Assembly (NCBI GenBank): GCA_017437755.1
Contig: JAFRXI010000068.1
Coordinates: forward strand, 32,266-96,265
Reading direction: 5' to 3'
DNA from: Bacteroidales bacterium
GTDB lineage: Bacteria; Bacteroidota; Bacteroidia; Bacteroidales; UBA932
Length of the DNA stretch: 64,000 nt
Every line of letters begins with the position of its first letter. Within the stretch, counting starts at the first letter, position 1. Of the stretch, positions 1 through 8,021 are shown piece after piece. Under the pieces are notes generated by a model. That model saw nothing but the letters and a program-made list of their open reading frames with translations. It did no database searches and had not been told where the DNA came from. Position numbers and translations under genes: made by a program.

Positions 1-1772
1 ACGGAGAATTCCCATCCCTTGAGGCCGTCGTAATAGGTCCCGGCGGAGAACTGGTCCGAGGTCACCGGACGGATGTTTCTGGTTATAGGCACCCAAAGGT
101 CCACGGGAAGGGAAATCTGAGCCGAGCTGAGCAGGTGGACGTACTGTGCCATCCTGGCATACCCCGCCTTGAACGAGACCCCGCAGTCCAGGGAGAATTT
201 GGAAGAAACCCTGGGCTGGACGCTGATGTAGGGTTTTCCGTCAGCCACGAAGAGCGCGATATGGACGCCCGGGTTGACGGTGACATGCCGCCCCAGGGAC
301 CAGTCGTCCTCCGCGTAGACGGAGAGTTCATGCCCGCGATAACGCTTGTTGTCTATGAAGTTAAGCGTGGTATCCGTCGCTTCCATGCCGTTGCCGTAGC
401 TCTGTTCCAATGCCGTGAGGGTCTCCGGAATGAAGGTATGGTAAATGTATTCCCCGCCGAATTTCACAAGGTAGGACGGATTGGGGGTGAAGTCCAGGTC
501 CATCCTGGCGCTGAGGTCCCTGATTCCGGAATTGAACGTCAGATTATAGTTTTCCTTGTATTTCACCCCGTTGCGCTTTCCTTTCTCGAACGATTCGCTG
601 CCCATCGACATCTTGTAACGGTTATAGGCTACCGTGGCGTTGGAAAACAGGCGGTTGGAGAAAATGTGGTTCCAGCGTAACGAGCCCACGGTATTGCCCC
701 AGTGAAGGTCCATCCCCTCGCGCGAGGAACAGGAGTAGTCGGTCCTGGATCCGTCGTCGTAGATCTCGTACCCCTCCCAGTCGTAATATTCCTTGTAGAG
801 GAACTTGTCCCTGCCGTGGTAGGCCCCTAAAAAGAAGCGGTCCCTGTCGCTCAGGCGCCAGGTGACCTTGCCGGTGAGGTCGTAGAAATAATAATTTGCG
901 TAAGTGTCCTTCAGAATGGCCCTGATGACAGGGGCAAAGACAGCGGTGTGCATGCCGCGGGCGCTGAGGCTGTAACTGAGCCTGTCCTTGAGGATTGGGC
1001 CCTCCAGATGCAGTTTGTCGCTGATCAGTCCTATTCCCAGCGAGCCGTGCGTTTCCTTCATGTTGCCGTCGTTGGTGCGGATGTCCAGTATGCTGGATGT
1101 ACGGCCGCCGTAACGGGCCGGGAAGGAGCCCTTGTAGAGGGTGACCTTCTTCACCGCCTCGCTCTGGAAGACCGAGAACAGGCCCATCATGTGGTCCACG
1201 TTGTAGATGGGTACTCCGTCCATCAGTATCAGGTTCTCGTCGGGCCCGCCTCCGCGGACATAAAGTCCTGTGAATCCTTCATTTCCGCCCTGGACGCCAG
1301 GCATCATCTGGATTGCCTTGAGCACGTCGGACTCCCCGAAGAGTACCGGAGTGTTCCGGATCTGGGCGAGCGGGACCTCCATCGCACCGAGGTAGGTGGA
1401 CTGGATTCCGGCGTCGCGGCTGGCCACCACAACGGATTCCCTGATTGCCGCCGAGGGGTCCAGAGCCACGTTTATGACGGTGTCACGAACCAGCCTTACT
1501 GTCTCCACAACCATTCCGTATCCAACGTAACTGTATTGTATTGAAGTATTTCCGGAAGGGATGGTAAGGGAATAATAGCCATAGGAGTTGGTTACCGCCC
1601 CTATCCGGGAGCCGCTTCCGTCAACGGAAACCGCACCGGCGCCGATCAGCGTCTCGCCTGTTGCGGAATCGGTAATGTATCCGCTAACGGTAACCCGTCT
1701 TCCCTGGGCATTAAGGGCAAGGGAAGGGAGAATCAACAGTGAAACAGCCAGGGCCCAAAAACGACTGATCAT
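1..1772 (-). CDS. TonB-dependent receptor with carboxypeptidase-like N-terminal domain (3' end outside window)
   Basis: An open frame runs from the ATG at 1772 to the window edge without a stop (590 codons seen). A signal peptide ending near LNAQG is followed by a CarboxypepD_reg-like beta-sandwich (about residues 28-110, ending around YSYVGYGM). Next comes a plug domain with typical motifs (MMPGVQGG, LYVRGGGPDENLILMDGVP, YKGSFPARYGGR) and then beta-barrel strands. By family it is an outer-membrane, TonB/ExbBD-energised importer. I see no adjacent SusD-like partner and no SusC signature, so substrate is unknown. Its ATG overlaps the TGA of the upstream methyltransferase gene (ATGA), so it is probably translated as the last seen member of the ABC exporter operon. 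The barrel C-terminus is missing from view. Confidence 0.9.
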   Translation of the reverse strand, partial: MISRFWALAVSLLILPSLALNAQGRRVTVSGYITDSATGETLIGAGAVSVDGSGSRIGAVTNSYGYYSLTIPSGNTSIQYSYVGYGMVVETVRLVRDTVINVALDPSAAIRESVVVASRDAGIQSTYLGAMEVPLAQIRNTPVLFGESDVLKAIQMMPGVQGGNEGFTGLYVRGGGPDENLILMDGVPIYNVDHMMGLFSVFQSEAVKKVTLYKGSFPARYGGRTSSILDIRTNDGNMKETHGSLGIGLISDKLHLEGPILKDRLSYSLSARGMHTAVFAPVIRAILKDTYANYYFYDLTGKVTWRLSDRDRFFLGAYHGRDKFLYKEYYDWEGYEIYDDGSRTDYSCSSREGMDLHWGNTVGSLRWNHIFSNRLFSNATVAYNRYKMSMGSESFEKGKRNGVKYKENYNLTFNSGIRDLSARMDLDFTPNPSYLVKFGGEYIYHTFIPETLTALEQSYGNGMEATDTTLNFIDNKRYRGHELSVYAEDDWSLGRHVTVNPGVHIALFVADGKPYISVQPRVSSKFSLDCGVSFKAGYARMAQYVHLLSSAQISLPVDLWVPITRNIRPVTSDQFSAGTYYDGLKGWEFS

Positions 1773-2443
1773 ATTATCCTGGTTATTATCAATTTGTTCC
1801 CGCTTACAGTGAAATGCACGTCGTGACCGGCGAATACCAAGGCAAACGGTTTATCCGGATGATAGGCCGGACGCGGGTCCAGCGACAGCAGTTCCACCAG
1901 AGTGGCGGTTTCCTGCGGCGAAAACGGATTGTCGACCTCCGGGGCTAATGCAACTTTCAGCACCGGCTCCGGCCTTGACGGGGCAAAGCCTGAAACTGCA
2001 TCAGGCCAGGAATCGGCATAGGCCACATAGGGCTTGATATCAAAGACCGGCGTGCCGTCCACAAGGTCGGCGCCCCTGACCTTGATTACCGGCCCTTCAG
2101 GGGTTTCCAGGTCTATTCCGGCAATCTCCAGACAACTCAGTCCCAATGGATTGGGCCGGAAGGGCGACCGAGTTGCAAAGACTCCCATCCATGTATTTCC
2201 GCCCAGCCTCGGGGGCCTTACAAGCGGCTGCCAATCCCCCGGTTTCCTGGCGGGATTCTTTGAGAATCCCCATATAAGCCATATCCTGGAAAAGCCCTCC
2301 AGTCCCCTGAGTGAGCCGGAATTCCTGTAGGCGGGTTCAAAGACGATACGCCCCTCGAGCGAACCGGCTATCCCGCCCTGCCTGGGGACTCCGAACTTGG
2401 TCCCGATCTGTCCGTGATAATATGCGATTGGGGTTATTTCCAT
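1769..2443 (-). CDS. trmO: TrmO/TsaA-like tRNA (adenine-N6)-methyltransferase
   Basis: The 224-residue product matches the TsaA/TrmO fold, which in E. coli uses S-adenosylmethionine to methylate N6 of t6A37 in threonine tRNAs. Visible family motifs are FATRSPFRPNPLGLS in the middle and VRGADLVDGTPVFDIKPY about 25 residues later. A longer frame exists upstream, but the ATG at 2443 lies one base after the stop of the ABC gene and starts directly with the conserved MEITPIAYYHG, so I chose it. It is co-transcribed with the ABC exporter upstream and overlaps the TonB receptor start downstream. Why a tRNA-modification gene sits here is unclear; simple operon packing is likely. The length suits the family with its C-terminal extension. 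Confidence 0.82.
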   Translation of the reverse strand: MEITPIAYYHGQIGTKFGVPRQGGIAGSLEGRIVFEPAYRNSGSLRGLEGFSRIWLIWGFSKNPARKPGDWQPLVRPPRLGGNTWMGVFATRSPFRPNPLGLSCLEIAGIDLETPEGPVIKVRGADLVDGTPVFDIKPYVAYADSWPDAVSGFAPSRPEPVLKVALAPEVDNPFSPQETATLVELLSLDPRPAYHPDKPFALVFAGHDVHFTVSGNKLIITRII

Positions 2444-2444
2444 G

Positions 2445-4409
2445 TCAGACCGACTTGTTCCCGGTGTAGAGTTCGTAATACTTGCCCTTCTGCTCAAGCA
2501 GTTCCTGGTGCTTTCCACGCTCGATTATCCTGCCGTGGTCCATGACCATGATATAGTCGGAGTTCTGTACGGTAGAGAGGCGATGGGCGATCACAAACGT
2601 GGTCCGCCCTTTCATGATGGAGTCCATGCTCTTCTGTATCAGCTTCTCTGTGCGGGTATCGATGGATGATGTGGCCTCGTCCAGGATAAGCACCGGAGGG
2701 TCGGCCACGGCTGCCCGGGCGATGGAAAGCAGCTGCCGCTCTCCCTGGCTGAGGTTTCCTCCGTCTGCGGAAAGAACGGTGTCGTAACCGGAGGGAAGCC
2801 TGCGGATAAATGCGTCGGCATACACTTTCCGGGCTGCTTCCCGGCACTCCTCGTCGGTGGCGTCAAGCCTGCCGTAGCGGATGTTCTCCAGCACCGTCCC
2901 GGAAAAGAGTTCGGTCTGCTGGAGGACTATCCCGAGACTCCTTCTGAGCGACGGCTTGGAGATGTCCCTCACGTCGAATCCGTCGTAGGTGATCTTCCCG
3001 TCCCTGATCTCATAGAACCGGTTGATGAGGTTCGTGATGGTTGTCTTTCCGGCTCCGGTACCGCCCACAAAAGCTATCTTCTGTCCTGGATAGGCAGTAA
3101 GGGTAATGTCAAAAAGCACCTGTTTTTCAGGCACATAGCCAAAATCGACCATGTCCAGGGAGACAAGCCCTTCTAGTAGCCGGTAAGATGGTTCTTCGCC
3201 GGGAATTTTCCAGGCCCAGGCTCCGGTCCGGGTCGACGACTCGGAAACCGTACCGTCAGGGGCCACATTCGCATTCACCAGGGTAATCCCGCCCTCGTCC
3301 GTTTCCGGGGCCTCGTCGAGCATGGCGTAAACCCTGTCGGTTCCGGCCGAAGCCATCACTATGCTGTTTATCTCGTTGGAAATCTGGGATACGGGCCTGG
3401 TGAAATTCTTCTGCAGGGTCAGGAACGATACAATCGTACCGATGGTGGGGACGGCTCCGTCCAGGCCGCAGAAATACCATCCCGTGAAGCCCCCGATTGC
3501 TATTATTGCACCGGTAATAGCCAGCAGGACGTATCCGAATTCAGCGATGTTGCTGTTGACCGGCATGATTATGTTGCTCACCTTGTTGGCGTTATAGACG
3601 CTCCTGCGCAGTTTTTCGTTGAGCGCGGAGAATTCCTGGACGGCCTTTTCCTCATGACAGAAGACCTTCACCAACCTCTGTCCGGAGACCATCTCCTCTA
3701 TGAAGCCGTTCATCTCGCCCAGGTTGCGCTGGCGCTCGGTGAAATACTTCTTGGAAATCTTTCCGAGCGAGGTGGTCACCTTGAACATCGCCGCGGCCAT
3801 CACCACAGCTATCACCGTCAGCGGGATGCTCAACACCAGCATGCTTATGAATGTGGCGGTTATGGTTACCAGCGATTTGAACAGGTTTGGAAGGGAATTC
3901 CCTATGACCTGCCTCAGCGTGTCGACGTCATTGGTATACACCGACATTATATCACCGTGGGAACGGCTGTCGAACCATCCCAGGGGCAGTTTTTCCATGT
4001 TGGAGAAGAGTTTTCCCCTGAGCTTGAGTATCGTACCCTGCCCAACGTATATCATGATAATGTTCTGCAGGTACCCGGCGATTATGCCGGCGAGCAGGAC
4101 GGCTCCAAGCTTTACCAGCGCAACGGCAAGGGGATGATAGTCCGCCCCTGCCCCGACACCGGCGAACAGTCCCATGGGCGCATTCTGCATAGGGGCTATG
4201 TAGTCGTCGATAAGCGTCCTGGTGAATAGGGACGATACGATGGAGGTAAGAGACGAAACCACTATGCACACCGCGACGGCTCCCAGATGGAACCGGTAGT
4301 TCCTGAAGATATACTTGAACAGGCGCCAGACGGTGGCGGAGTTCCTGAGGTCCTTGAGGGTGGCACCTGCCTGCGGAGCCCTCCCCCTCATTCCGAATCC
4401 CTGAGCCAT
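2445..4409 (-). CDS. ABC exporter half, catalytic NBD with non-canonical signature motif
   Basis: This 654-residue protein joins a six-helix type IV exporter membrane domain (about residues 30-350) to a C-terminal ATP-binding domain. Walker A is GGTGAGKTT (around 449), Walker B LILDEATSSID (around 574) keeps the catalytic Glu, and the switch loop IAHRLST keeps its His. The ABC signature reads LSQGERQ instead of LSGGQ. The membrane and nucleotide domains are separated by an insertion of roughly 60 residues (about 365-425). The start overlaps the stop of the partner gene by one base (TAATG), so the two are surely made together. By analogy with MdlAB/TM287-288-type pairs it exports a drug, lipid or peptide; the substrate cannot be read from sequence. 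Confidence 0.9.
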   Translation of the reverse strand: MAQGFGMRGRAPQAGATLKDLRNSATVWRLFKYIFRNYRFHLGAVAVCIVVSSLTSIVSSLFTRTLIDDYIAPMQNAPMGLFAGVGAGADYHPLAVALVKLGAVLLAGIIAGYLQNIIMIYVGQGTILKLRGKLFSNMEKLPLGWFDSRSHGDIMSVYTNDVDTLRQVIGNSLPNLFKSLVTITATFISMLVLSIPLTVIAVVMAAAMFKVTTSLGKISKKYFTERQRNLGEMNGFIEEMVSGQRLVKVFCHEEKAVQEFSALNEKLRRSVYNANKVSNIIMPVNSNIAEFGYVLLAITGAIIAIGGFTGWYFCGLDGAVPTIGTIVSFLTLQKNFTRPVSQISNEINSIVMASAGTDRVYAMLDEAPETDEGGITLVNANVAPDGTVSESSTRTGAWAWKIPGEEPSYRLLEGLVSLDMVDFGYVPEKQVLFDITLTAYPGQKIAFVGGTGAGKTTITNLINRFYEIRDGKITYDGFDVRDISKPSLRRSLGIVLQQTELFSGTVLENIRYGRLDATDEECREAARKVYADAFIRRLPSGYDTVLSADGGNLSQGERQLLSIARAAVADPPVLILDEATSSIDTRTEKLIQKSMDSIMKGRTTFVIAHRLSTVQNSDYIMVMDHGRIIERGKHQELLEQKGKYYELYTGNKSV

Positions 4410-6166
4410 TACGCCACCTCCTTCTTGCCCGGCTGGTCAAAGTCGCCCTGCCCTCCGGATGTCTGCATTTCATATATCTCCCGGTATATCCTGTTGGTTT
4501 CCAGGAGTTTCTCATGGGTGTCGAAACCGTCCACGCGCCCGTTTTCCATTACAAGAATGCGGTCGGCATGGCTGATTCCGGATATCCTCTGGGAGATTAT
4601 CACCTTGGTCACCCCGGGAATCCTTATAGCCATGGCCTTCCTTATCAGGGCGTCGGTGGCGGTATCCACAGCGCTGGTGGAATCGTCCAGCACAAGGACC
4701 TTGGGATGCTTGAGGAGCGCCCTCGCAATGCAGAGCCGCTGCCTCTGTCCGCCGGAAAGGTTTGCTCCCCCCTGGCTTACCATGCTCATGTAGCCCTCGG
4801 GCATGGCCGAGATGAATTCGTCGGCCGCGGACATCCTGCAGGCCTCCTTGCATTCCTCCTCGGTGGCGTCCTCCTTTCCCCAGCGCAGATTGTCCAGGAT
4901 GGTTCCGGAAAACAGGGTGCTCTTCTGGAGGACGTTCGCCACGTTGCCGCGAAGCACCGTCATGTCGTATTCCCTGACATCCACCCCGCCTATCCTCACG
5001 GAGCCGGATGAGACGTCGTAAAGGCGTGACAGAAGGCTCGCCACAGTGGATTTCCCGCTGCCGGTTCCGCCTATTATACCGATTGTCTCTCCCGCCTTCA
5101 CATGGAAGTCGATATCCGTGAGCGCCAGGTCGCCTCCTTTTGAGTATGAGAAGCTTACGTTGTCAAAATCAATGCTCCCGGACTCTACTTCCATAACCGG
5201 ATCGGAAGGGTTGGACATATCGGGCTCCTCGTTTATCACCTCCGCGATCCTGGCCCCGCTCGCTGCGCTCTGGGTGAGCTGGACGAATATCATTGAGAGC
5301 ATCATCAGCGACGACATTATGGTCATTATGTAGCTGAAAAGGGAGGTCAGTTCGCCGGTTGTCAGCGAACCGTCCACTATGAAATGGGCTCCCCACCAAC
5401 TCACCGCAATGATGCACGAGTTCACCACCAGGTTCATCACGGGATGGTTCAGTGCCATCAGGCTTTCGGCCTTGACATTCAGGGTATACAGGCCCAGGGC
5501 GGCCTTGTCGAACTTGGACATCTCATGATGCTCCCTGACGTAAGCCTTCACCACGCGGATCGCCGATACATTCTCCTGCACCACCGCGTTCAGGGCATCG
5601 TATTTTGCAAAAATCTCCTTGAAGAGCTTTGCCGCTCGGCTGATCAGCAGGGTCAGGAACACCGTCAGGACCACCATCGCCACCAGGAATATCACGCTGA
5701 GCCTCGAATTGATGAAAAAGCACATGAACAGGGCCGAAACCATGTTCAGCGGTGCCCTGAACGAAATCCTCAGGAGCATCTGCACGGCACTTTGGATGTT
5801 GCTCACGTCGGTGGTCATCCTCGTCACCAGTCCGGCAGTGGAAAACTTGTCGATATCCGAGAAGGAGAAACGCTGGATGTTACGGTACATGGCATCCCTC
5901 AGGTTGGCCGCGATACCGGTGCTGGAATATGCGGCAAAACGTCCGGCAAGTATTCCCATCAGGAGGCTTATACAGGCAAGGCCCACCATTATTCCGCCGT
6001 ATCGGTATACCTCGGTGATGTTTCCCGGTTCAACTCCCTTGTCGATTATGGAGGCCGTGACATATGGGATCAGCACCCCCATAATCACCTCCAGCGTGGT
6101 CCATAAAGGCGTCAGCAGGGCGGCCGTCCTGTACTGCCGCACCTGTTTTAACAGTGTCTTGAGCAT
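4409..6166 (-). CDS. ABC exporter half with degenerate ATPase site
   Basis: The 585-residue first gene of the operon has a type IV exporter membrane domain (residues 1-310) and an ATPase domain. Walker A GGTGSGKST (about 367) and signature LSGGQRQR (about 468) are canonical. Walker B is LVLDDST, with Asp where the catalytic Glu should be, and the switch loop reads ISQRISG, with Gln in place of His. These changes are complementary to those in the partner encoded directly downstream, as in known heterodimeric exporters with one degenerate and one active ATP site. A TAnnTTTG box lies 18 bases upstream of the ATG, making this the likely first gene of the transcript. Confidence 0.9.
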   Translation of the reverse strand: MLKTLLKQVRQYRTAALLTPLWTTLEVIMGVLIPYVTASIIDKGVEPGNITEVYRYGGIMVGLACISLLMGILAGRFAAYSSTGIAANLRDAMYRNIQRFSFSDIDKFSTAGLVTRMTTDVSNIQSAVQMLLRISFRAPLNMVSALFMCFFINSRLSVIFLVAMVVLTVFLTLLISRAAKLFKEIFAKYDALNAVVQENVSAIRVVKAYVREHHEMSKFDKAALGLYTLNVKAESLMALNHPVMNLVVNSCIIAVSWWGAHFIVDGSLTTGELTSLFSYIMTIMSSLMMLSMIFVQLTQSAASGARIAEVINEEPDMSNPSDPVMEVESGSIDFDNVSFSYSKGGDLALTDIDFHVKAGETIGIIGGTGSGKSTVASLLSRLYDVSSGSVRIGGVDVREYDMTVLRGNVANVLQKSTLFSGTILDNLRWGKEDATEEECKEACRMSAADEFISAMPEGYMSMVSQGGANLSGGQRQRLCIARALLKHPKVLVLDDSTSAVDTATDALIRKAMAIRIPGVTKVIISQRISGISHADRILVMENGRVDGFDTHEKLLETNRIYREIYEMQTSGGQGDFDQPGKKEVA

Positions 6167-6184
6167 CTTTGTCTATGATTCGGA

Positions 6185-6192
6185 CAAATTTA
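6185..6192 (-). promoter_or_regulatory. -7 box for the ABC exporter operon
   Basis: On the minus strand this reads TAAATTTG, an exact fit to the Bacteroidota -7 consensus TAnnTTTG, 18 bases before the ATG at 6166. A convincing TTTG -33 element at the right spacing was not seen. Confidence 0.45.
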
Positions 6193-6206
6193 CAAATAAT
6201 AATTAC

Positions 6207-6214
6207 TATTTTTG
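6207..6214 (+). promoter_or_regulatory. -7 box reading toward the structured repeat and gpmA
   Basis: The plus strand reads TATTTTTG, an exact TAnnTTTG match. If used, the transcript would carry the whole structured repeat at 6225-6352 in a 5' leader of about 150 bases ahead of gpmA. It is divergent from and close to the opposite-strand box at 6185. Confidence 0.4.
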
Positions 6215-6224
6215 TAAGAATATA

Positions 6225-6352
6225 AAAAATACCCCGCCTCGGTCAGAAGACCGTCAGCACCCTCGCTGCGTCAGAGGGAGGGGCCCATGGCCCAGCCATG
6301 GGAGGGATAGGACCGAAGGTCCGTAGTCTGATGACCGAGGCGTGGTATTTTT
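6225..6352. repeat. Structured palindromic repeat, copy A
   Basis: A 128 bp element folds as an outer stem (6225-6245 with 6332-6352, 20 of 21 pairs) around three hairpins: CCCTC/GAGGG (6260-6264, 6274-6278), an 8 bp stem with 3-base loop (6284-6291, 6295-6302), and GGACC/GGTCC (6310-6314, 6318-6322). The core between the stems (for example CCTCGCTGC, AGAGGGAGGGG, GGATAGG, CCGTAG, CTGA) is shared with the copy at 39967-40078. The stems there are different in sequence but still paired. It contains no open frame of note. Confidence 0.8.
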
Positions 6353-6372
6353 ACAAAGTAAACCATATTGTT

Positions 6373-7119
6373 ATGAAAAGAATCGTACTAGTCAGGCACG
6401 GAGAAAGTGCATGGAACCTCGAGAACCGTTTCACCGGATGGACGGATGTTGACCTTACTCCCAAGGGAGAGCAGGAAGCCAAAGATGCAGGAAAGCTGAT
6501 GAAAGCCGAGGGCTTCACCTTCACAAAGGCTTACACCTCCTACCTCAAGAGGGCGGTCAAGACCCTCAACAACATCCTCGACAACATGGATCTCGACTGG
6601 ATTCCCGTGGAGAAGAGCTGGAAACTGAACGAGAAGCACTACGGCAACCTCCAGGGTCTGAACAAGGCCGAGACAGCCCAGAAATACGGTGACGCCCAGG
6701 TTAAGATATGGCGCCGCAGCTATGACGTTGCTCCCCTTCCCCTCGGCGAGGACGATCCGCGCAACCCCAAGTTCGACCCCAGGTACGCCGGTGTCGCCGA
6801 CAGCGACATTCCCCGCACCGAGTCGCTCAAGGATGCAATCGCCCGTGCAGTCCCCTACTGGAAGGAAGTGATTTTCCCCAGCCTGCAGACTGAAGACAGC
6901 ATAATAGTGGTTGCCCACGGAAATTCCCTCAGGGGCATAATCAAGTATCTCAAAGGCATTTCCGACCAGGACATCGTGTCCTTGAACCTCCCCACTGCCG
7001 TTCCTTACGTATTTGAATTCAATGCCGACGGCTCCGTGGCCAAGGACTACTTCCTCGGTGACCAGGAAGCGATTGCCGCCAAGATGAACGCCGTCGCCAA
7101 CCAGGGCAAGGCAAAGTAG
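6373..7119 (+). CDS. gpmA: 2,3-bisphosphoglycerate-dependent phosphoglycerate mutase
   Basis: The 248-residue enzyme interconverts 3- and 2-phosphoglycerate in glycolysis and gluconeogenesis in the cytoplasm. The phospho-histidine motif LVRHGES sits at residues 7-13 with His9. The second active-site stretch [10 protein letters not shown] is near residue 180, and the substrate-binding NLENRFTGW and ERHYG-like [12 protein letters not shown] follow the family. Length is normal (about 250). The frame extends further upstream into the structured repeat, but homology begins exactly at the ATG at 6373. It is followed after 6 bases by an alpha/beta hydrolase and then a sugar kinase, likely one transcript. 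Confidence 0.95.
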   Translation: MKRIVLVRHGESAWNLENRFTGWTDVDLTPKGEQEAKDAGKLMKAEGFTFTKAYTSYLKRAVKTLNNILDNMDLDWIPVEKSWKLNEKHYGNLQGLNKAETAQKYGDAQVKIWRRSYDVAPLPLGEDDPRNPKFDPRYAGVADSDIPRTESLKDAIARAVPYWKEVIFPSLQTEDSIIVVAHGNSLRGIIKYLKGISDQDIVSLNLPTAVPYVFEFNADGSVAKDYFLGDQEAIAAKMNAVANQGKAK

Positions 7120-7125
7120 GAAGGC

Positions 7126-8019
7126 ATGGGCGCCCGGGCCAAAAGGTTTGGCGGCCTGATCGCCGCCTTCGCCGTCGCCTTCGTGGGCGGAGGCATCTGG
7201 TATTTTCTCAACGGCGGCTTCGGTCCCAGGCAGACGGTCCATGCCGGCAAGGGCGTGGCCATCGAGATTGAGGAACTCAGCTTTTACAACAGCCGCAGCG
7301 AGAAGATCACAGGCAAGGTATACCGTCCTGCCAGCGATACAACAAGGCATTTCCCGGTCCTGGTCTTCTGCCCCGGGCTGGGTACCAGCGCAAAGGTGTA
7401 TGAGTCTTATTACAAAGACTTTGCATCCAGCGGGATGGTACTCTACGCCTTTGATTTCAGGGGCGGTGCCCCGGACGGGAAAAGCACTTCGCTCACTCTG
7501 AAGGAAATGACGCTCGGCACCGAGATGGACGACCTCGAGACCGTTCTCAAGGCCATCCGCGACGTGCGGTACGTCGACCGTCACAGGGTCTTCGTGCTGG
7601 GTGCCAGCCAGGGCGCGCTGGTGGCCGCGCTGGTGGCCGCCAGGCACAAGGAACTCATGAGGGCCCTGATCCTCCTGTACCCTGCTTTCAACATTCCGGA
7701 CCGGGTAAGGGAACTGTACCCGCGCGCCAGGGACATCCCGGATTCGGCCGAATTCGCCGGCAACATGCTGGGAAAGGCCTATTTCAAGGAAGCCCACTCG
7801 CTGAATCCCTACAAGAAGATCCGGAAATTCGACAAGGAAGTCCTGATCCTCCATGGGTCTGCCGACAACCTGGTGCTTCCTTCAGTAAGCAGCAAGGCCG
7901 ACTCCATCTACCGTAACTCAGAATTGGTGATGATAGAGGGATCCGGTCATGGATTCTCCGGAAAAGACCGCAAACTGGCCACGGAAACGATAATATCATT
8001 CATCTCAGACAACCTGTAG
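7126..8019 (+). CDS. Membrane-anchored alpha/beta hydrolase (serine hydrolase)
   Basis: The 297-residue product begins with a single hydrophobic helix (about residues 8-27), so it is probably anchored in the inner membrane with the hydrolase domain outside or at the membrane face. The alpha/beta-hydrolase core shows the oxyanion-region strand LVFCPGLGTS, the nucleophile elbow LGASQGALVA (Ser in GxSxG), the acid region LHGSADNLVLP and a catalytic His in GSGHGF. This is the Hydrolase_4/serine aminopeptidase-like group; the substrate is unknown. It lies 6 bases after gpmA and 2 bases before the kinase gene, pointing to cotranscription without revealing a shared pathway. Confidence 0.82.
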   Translation: MGARAKRFGGLIAAFAVAFVGGGIWYFLNGGFGPRQTVHAGKGVAIEIEELSFYNSRSEKITGKVYRPASDTTRHFPVLVFCPGLGTSAKVYESYYKDFASSGMVLYAFDFRGGAPDGKSTSLTLKEMTLGTEMDDLETVLKAIRDVRYVDRHRVFVLGASQGALVAALVAARHKELMRALILLYPAFNIPDRVRELYPRARDIPDSAEFAGNMLGKAYFKEAHSLNPYKKIRKFDKEVLILHGSADNLVLPSVSSKADSIYRNSELVMIEGSGHGFSGKDRKLATETIISFISDNL

Positions 8020-8021
8020 CG

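Noticed and set aside
6388-7854. Long open frame on the minus strand (488 codons) opposite gpmA and the hydrolase gene
   Set aside because: It mirrors the codon pattern of two clearly recognised plus-strand genes; the GC-rich third positions create long antisense frames. The protein has no recognisable domain.
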